In this document: positions 7,122 through 10,738 of the stretch, in pieces
Layout: every line of letters starts with the position of its first letter
How positions within the stretch are numbered: the first letter of the stretch is position 1
Source: Paracoccus sp. (in: a-proteobacteria)
GTDB lineage: Bacteria; Pseudomonadota; Alphaproteobacteria; Rhodobacterales; Rhodobacteraceae
DNA length: 10,738 nt
Reading direction: 5' to 3'
Assembly: GCA_018056045.1 (NCBI GenBank)
Contig: JAGPGI010000057.1
Coordinates: 1 to 10,738, forward strand
Position numbers and translations under genes: made by a program
Notes under the pieces: generated by a model
The model's input: the letters and a program-made list of their open reading frames with translations, nothing else
Database searches by the model: none
What the model was told of the DNA's origin: nothing

Positions 7122-7272
7122 CGTTGTCACCCAGAAACATATAATATCTAGGAAATCATCCAAATTATGATAGCCTGAGACCGGGGTCGAATCCATCCTG
7201 CCTTGGCCGCCCCCCCGCTCACACGACGTCCTGCCTGACGCATTCTGACAGATGCTGAACACGGAGGCTGCC
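7122..7272. promoter_or_regulatory. Divergent promoter region between protease and oxidase genes
   Basis: This 151-base spacer must hold promoters for both large genes. It contains an AT-rich pocket (about 7136-7171) that stands out from the GC-rich surroundings. TATAAT at 7140-7145 is a perfect -10 box for rightward transcription, though no well-spaced -35 is visible. CATAAT on the minus strand (7164-7169) could be a leftward -10. An imperfectly placed inverted repeat, ATCAT-N7-ATGAT (7155-7171), and a GACC-GG-GGTC palindrome (7179-7188) are possible regulator sites. Exact promoters are uncertain; the location of a shared control region is better supported. Confidence 0.45.
7263..7267 (+). 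promoter_or_regulatory. Ribosome-binding site of the multicopper oxidase gene
   Basis: GGAGG five bases before the ATG at 7273 decides the start over the in-frame ATG at 7252. Starting at 7273 also places a clean signal peptide at the N-terminus. Confidence 0.75.
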
Positions 7273-10200
7273 ATGCCGGGCCGGATTTTTGTTGTTGTTA
7301 CGACGTTTCTCGGTGCCGCGATTCTGGCGACGGCATCACTGGCTGCGGCCGGGAAGGATGAGGCCGCACCCGGAACTGAAACCGAAGATTTCGCCGCCAC
7401 CTGCGCCGCGGTCGGTGCGGAACAGGCCAGCGGCCGCGTCGTCTGCGCCGATATCGCGGCGCTGGACCAGACGCTGGTTTATAACCGCTTTGGCTCATTC
7501 AACCCCTTCGGCATGATCTTTGCGCTGAACCGCGACATCGCGCCCCTGCCGCCCTTGGCGGCGGCCGATGGCCTTGTCGATCTGTCGCTGACCGAGCCCT
7601 TGACGGCGGCGCAATGCGGCGCGCTTCTTGGCACCGAGACGCGGGCGGCAGGTGTCGCCCTGTCGGCGGGCAATGTGCGGCTGCGCGATTGCAAGCGGCC
7701 GCGCCCGATGACCCTGCGCACCAATGTCGGCGACACGCTGGTCGTGCATGTCAGGAACCTGCTAGCTCCCACGCAAAGCCCTGATTTTTCGAAAAATATC
7801 TGCAAGAACACCAGCCCCACCGCCGATAATGGCCGCGAGGAAGCGACCTCTGATCTGGCCCGGGGCGAAGCCGCGCTTCTGGACCATGATGAGGTGGATT
7901 GCGGCCCCCCGACCGGCGATCATGCCGAAGCCGCCGCCGAACCCATCCATGCGCCGGACTGGCCAAACACCCGCCTTGTCAATTTCGTGGCCCAGGGTCT
8001 GGCGCCCTTGCCGATGCCCGGCGAGAACGCCCCCCACCCCGCCTGTTTCGGCACTGGCGCGGTCGCGCCCGACGCCGATTTCCATTGCCGCTACCGCATC
8101 GAACAGGAGGGCACCTATTTCTTTGCCTCGCTGGCCGCGCCAGCCGGGGGCGAGGGCAATGGCGGCTCGCTGGTGCATGGGCTGTTCGGCGCCATCATGG
8201 CCGAACGCCCCGGTTCGCGCTGGTATCGCAGTCAGGTCACTCAGGGCGCGCTGAACAGGGTCTGGCCCGCCACTGGCACGGTGCCCGAACATACCCGCGC
8301 CGCCTCGCCCGATTACGAGGGCATGGACGACAATGGCACGCCGATCCTGAACATGGCCCGGCCGCTACCGGGCGCGCAACCGGACAGGGCCGCCGATGCC
8401 CCGCAGGTCGACCTGCTTGAACTGGTCCATTCCGACCTGAACGCCATCATCTGGTGCGACAAGACCATGCCCGGCGCCGCCTGCGGCCCGCAGACCCGCG
8501 AACAGGCCCCCGGAAACATCACGACCGAGCCAGAATACGGCGCCTTTCGCGAGTTTTCGGTGTTTTTCCATGACGAGCTGAAGACCTTCTACACCAGGAA
8601 CTTTCGCGAACTGGGCCAGCTCGGGCAGCTTGCCGGGGTCAAGGACGGCTTTGCGATCAATTACGGCGCCTCGGGGATGGGATCGCTGCTTCTGGCCAAT
8701 CGCAAGGGCATCGGGCCGGCTGACGATTGCATGGAATGCCTCTATGAAGAGTTCTTCCTGACCTCATGGGCGAATGGCGATCCGGCGCTTCTGGAATGGT
8801 ATCCGGACGATCCCTCGAACGTGCATCATTCCTATCTGAACGACCCGGTGGTGTTTCGCAACTTCCATGCCGGCCCCAAGGAAACCCATGTCTTTCACCT
8901 GCATGCGCATCAATGGTTTGCGGGCAACGACCCCAACCGGGGCTCGTATCTGGACAGCCAGACGGTCGCGCCGCAGCAGGGCTTTACCTATAACATCTAT
9001 CACGGCGGCCAGCGCGGCCCGGATGGCAAGGGCAAGGGCGGCTGGTGGGACAGTCAGGGCTCGGGGAACCGCAACCGCACGGTGGGGGATTCGATCTTTC
9101 ACTGCCATCTCTACCCGCATTTCGCCCAAGGCATGTGGGCGCTGTGGCGCGTCCATGACGTGCTCGAGGACGGAACGCGGCTATTGCCGGACGGCCAGTC
9201 CCATGCCGGGCTTTCGACCGAATTCACCCCCGCCACGCTGCGCCCCGACCGGCGCGCGGGCAGCATCGACCGCCTGACCGGGCTGTGGCATGACGAACAG
9301 CAGGGCACGCCGATCCCGGCGCTGGTCCCCCTGCCCGGAGAGCCGCTGCCGCTGGCCCCGACCTATGCCACCCCCGCCGACCTGACCGCCGACGGCATGG
9401 CGCTGAAGCCCGAGGCGACAACGCCGATGCCGGGCTATCCGTTCTATATCGCCGCCGAGCCGGGCCACCGCCCGCCACAGGCGCCGCTGGATATCGCCCG
9501 CAATCTGGGTGCGCCGGCCGCCAACAGCGCCGTCAGCGACACGCGCGACGCGGGCGCGGTCAGCGGAACCTATAGGGCGGCGGGCGAATGGCTGGATGGC
9601 GGGCTGAACCGGCATGTCATCACCACCGGATCAGAGCGCGAATTCGGCAGCAAGCTGCCCAAAGCCGTCGACGACAGCAAAGAATTCGAGGCGCTGAGCG
9701 ACGACAAGCAGGTCATGCTGATGCGGCAGGTCATTGCCAAGGCCTTTGCCCTTGGCGACCTGAGCGGGCATCTGATCAAGTCCGAGATCACCCGTCTGAA
9801 CCCCTATGGCGAGCGGCTGGAACGCGCCGCCATGGGCTATCACCATAACGGCAAGCTCTATCGCCCCGATGCCGGGGCGGGCGATCTGCGGCTGCAACAG
9901 GCCGATGGCACCGAGGTCGCCGGCTTTGCCAAGGGCGGCTACGCGACCACGCTGGCCGGAACCCCGACATCTGCGCCCGCATCCGAACCCGCGCGCGAGG
10001 CGGTGTTTTACGTCAATGGCGCGGCGCCGCGCCCCGGCGCGCCCTTTGCCGATCCTTGCGGGCGCTGGCAGGACGATCCGGCGGCCACGCCCGGCCCCGA
10101 TCCGCTGACGCCATGGCTGGAAACGCCGCTGATCCGCGATGACCGAGTGGCCGGGTTCCGGCGCTATGAGGCCTCGGCGGTGCAGCTCGACATGATCGTG

Positions 10201-10738
10201 AACCGCGCCGGCTGGCATGACCCGCAGGCGCGCATCAATGTGCTGAGCTTTGACTCGGACCGCTTCAAGACCGGGCCGGGGCTGATCTCGCCGCTGATCA
10301 GCGACAGCGAGGAGCCGTTCTTTTTCCGCGCGCTTTCGGGCGAATGCATCGAATTCCGCCATACCAATGAACTGCCCAAGGAACTCGAACTCGACGATTT
10401 CCAGGTCCGGACGCCGACCGACACGATCGGCCAGCATATCCATCTGGTGAAATTCGACGTGACCGCCTCGGACGGGTCGGGGAATGGCTGGAATTATGAG
10501 GACGGCACCTTTGCCCCCGATGAGATCGCGACGCGGATCTGCACCTCGGACCGGCCCGATGCGCGCTGCCAGACCTCGGCCTACAAGGAACACCGCATCT
10601 GGCGCGAAAAACGCAGCGCCCATCCCGAATGGTTCCAGACCACGACCCAGCGCTGGTTCGCCGATCCGATCCTGTCGCTGGATGAAAACGGCAAGGCCAT
10701 CGACCGCACCATGCGCACGGTCTTTACCCATGACCATT
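7273..10738 (+). CDS. Giant secreted multicopper oxidase, MnxG-like (3' end outside window)
   Basis: The frame stays open from the ATG at 7273 to the window edge, giving at least 1,155 residues; the 3' end is missing. Residues 1-26 form a Sec-type signal peptide (hydrophobic VVVTTFLGAAILATASLAAA, likely cut after an Ala near 24-26), so the enzyme acts in the periplasm or outside. Copper motifs are H539-x2-H542-x-H544 (THVFHLHAH) and H610-C-H-x3-H616-x3-G-M621 (HCHLYPHFAQGM), which fits the PROSITE multicopper oxidase signature: type 1 ligands with axial Met plus trinuclear-site histidines. QHIH (1055-1057) and FTHDH (1153-1155) follow and would supply the other trinuclear ligands. The order is thus inverted relative to laccases. 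The N-terminal cupredoxin part (about 80-310) looks degenerate: GTYFFAS (281-287) and VHGLFGAIM (301-309) recall copper-site regions but lack HxH pairs. Size and layout recall MnxG-type manganese oxidases and ceruloplasmin; the substrate (Mn(II), Fe(II), Cu(I) or organic) is not determined. Confidence 0.88.
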   Translation, partial: MPGRIFVVVTTFLGAAILATASLAAAGKDEAAPGTETEDFAATCAAVGAEQASGRVVCADIAALDQTLVYNRFGSFNPFGMIFALNRDIAPLPPLAAADGLVDLSLTEPLTAAQCGALLGTETRAAGVALSAGNVRLRDCKRPRPMTLRTNVGDTLVVHVRNLLAPTQSPDFSKNICKNTSPTADNGREEATSDLARGEAALLDHDEVDCGPPTGDHAEAAAEPIHAPDWPNTRLVNFVAQGLAPLPMPGENAPHPACFGTGAVAPDADFHCRYRIEQEGTYFFASLAAPAGGEGNGGSLVHGLFGAIMAERPGSRWYRSQVTQGALNRVWPATGTVPEHTRAASPDYEGMDDNGTPILNMARPLPGAQPDRAADAPQVDLLELVHSDLNAIIWCDKTMPGAACGPQTREQAPGNITTEPEYGAFREFSVFFHDELKTFYTRNFRELGQLGQLAGVKDGFAINYGASGMGSLLLANRKGIGPADDCMECLYEEFFLTSWANGDPALLEWYPDDPSNVHHSYLNDPVVFRNFHAGPKETHVFHLHAHQWFAGNDPNRGSYLDSQTVAPQQGFTYNIYHGGQRGPDGKGKGGWWDSQGSGNRNRTVGDSIFHCHLYPHFAQGMWALWRVHDVLEDGTRLLPDGQSHAGLSTEFTPATLRPDRRAGSIDRLTGLWHDEQQGTPIPALVPLPGEPLPLAPTYATPADLTADGMALKPEATTPMPGYPFYIAAEPGHRPPQAPLDIARNLGAPAANSAVSDTRDAGAVSGTYRAAGEWLDGGLNRHVITTGSEREFGSKLPKAVDDSKEFEALSDDKQVMLMRQVIAKAFALGDLSGHLIKSEITRLNPYGERLERAAMGYHHNGKLYRPDAGAGDLRLQQADGTEVAGFAKGGYATTLAGTPTSAPASEPAREAVFYVNGAAPRPGAPFADPCGRWQDDPAATPGPDPLTPWLETPLIRDDRVAGFRRYEASAVQLDMIVNRAGWHDPQARINVLSFDSDRFKTGPGLISPLISDSEEPFFFRALSGECIEFRHTNELPKELELDDFQVRTPTDTIGQHIHLVKFDVTASDGSGNGWNYEDGTFAPDEIATRICTSDRPDARCQTSAYKEHRIWREKRSAHPEWFQTTTQRWFADPILSLDENGKAIDRTMRTVFTHDH

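Noticed and set aside
7124..7145. TTGTCA (7124-7129) as the -35 for TATAAT (7140-7145)
   Set aside because: The spacing is only 10 bases, too short for a sigma-70 type promoter.
5505..7151. Long rightward open frame (548 codons) opposite the protease gene
   Set aside because: Arg/Gln/His/Pro/Gly-rich product typical of an antisense shadow in GC-rich DNA; the opposite strand carries both complete protease motif sets.
7122..7400. Upstream extension of the protease frame to 7400
   Set aside because: It would run antisense through the spacer and the oxidase signal peptide; the extra residues are low-complexity Ala/Ser/Val with no domain similarity.
9631..10737. Leftward open frame (368 codons) opposite the oxidase gene
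   Set aside because: The rightward frame is open from 7273 to the window end, has a signal peptide and contains the HIH and HDH motifs in this very stretch.

Overview
The window is GC-rich with strongly G/C-biased third codon positions. Its gene content suggests an alphaproteobacterium of the Rhodobacter/Paracoccus group; this rests on protein style and base composition, not on a database search. It carries six protein genes. No tRNA, rRNA, CRISPR array, insertion sequence or phage gene was seen.

Left part (1-4040), mostly housekeeping. A DUF924 protein gene and a dihydrolipoamide dehydrogenase gene (lpdA, the E3 subunit of 2-oxoacid dehydrogenase complexes) run rightwards and end at a strong hairpin terminator. 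They converge on a leftward M20-family amidohydrolase gene. A leftward TetR-type regulator gene lies 102 bases upstream of the amidohydrolase, so the two may be co-transcribed or functionally linked. The regulator has a plausible promoter with a palindromic operator filling the -35/-10 spacer.

Middle (4041-4298): a more AT-rich, gene-free stretch. It holds the tetR promoter/operator, a perfect 12-bp inverted repeat 85 bases apart (4140-4151 and 4237-4248) and a short palindrome nested inside it.

Right part (4299-10738), accessory in character: two very large divergent genes sharing a 151-base AT-containing intergenic region. The leftward gene encodes a roughly 940-residue protein without a signal peptide. 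It joins a trypsin-like serine protease domain, a papain-like (C1) cysteine protease domain and a C-terminal alpha/beta-hydrolase-like domain whose nucleophile elbow appears to have lost its serine. Both protease catalytic sets are intact. The rightward gene runs off the window. It encodes a secreted, very large (more than 1,155 residues) multicopper oxidase in which the motifs normally C-terminal (HxxHxH and HCHxxxHxxxGM) come before two HxH motifs normally N-terminal. That layout recalls the large MnxG-type manganese oxidases and ceruloplasmin-like proteins.

The most novel material is the dual-protease/pseudo-hydrolase protein and its divergent pairing with the giant multicopper oxidase. 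Whether the two work together is inference.
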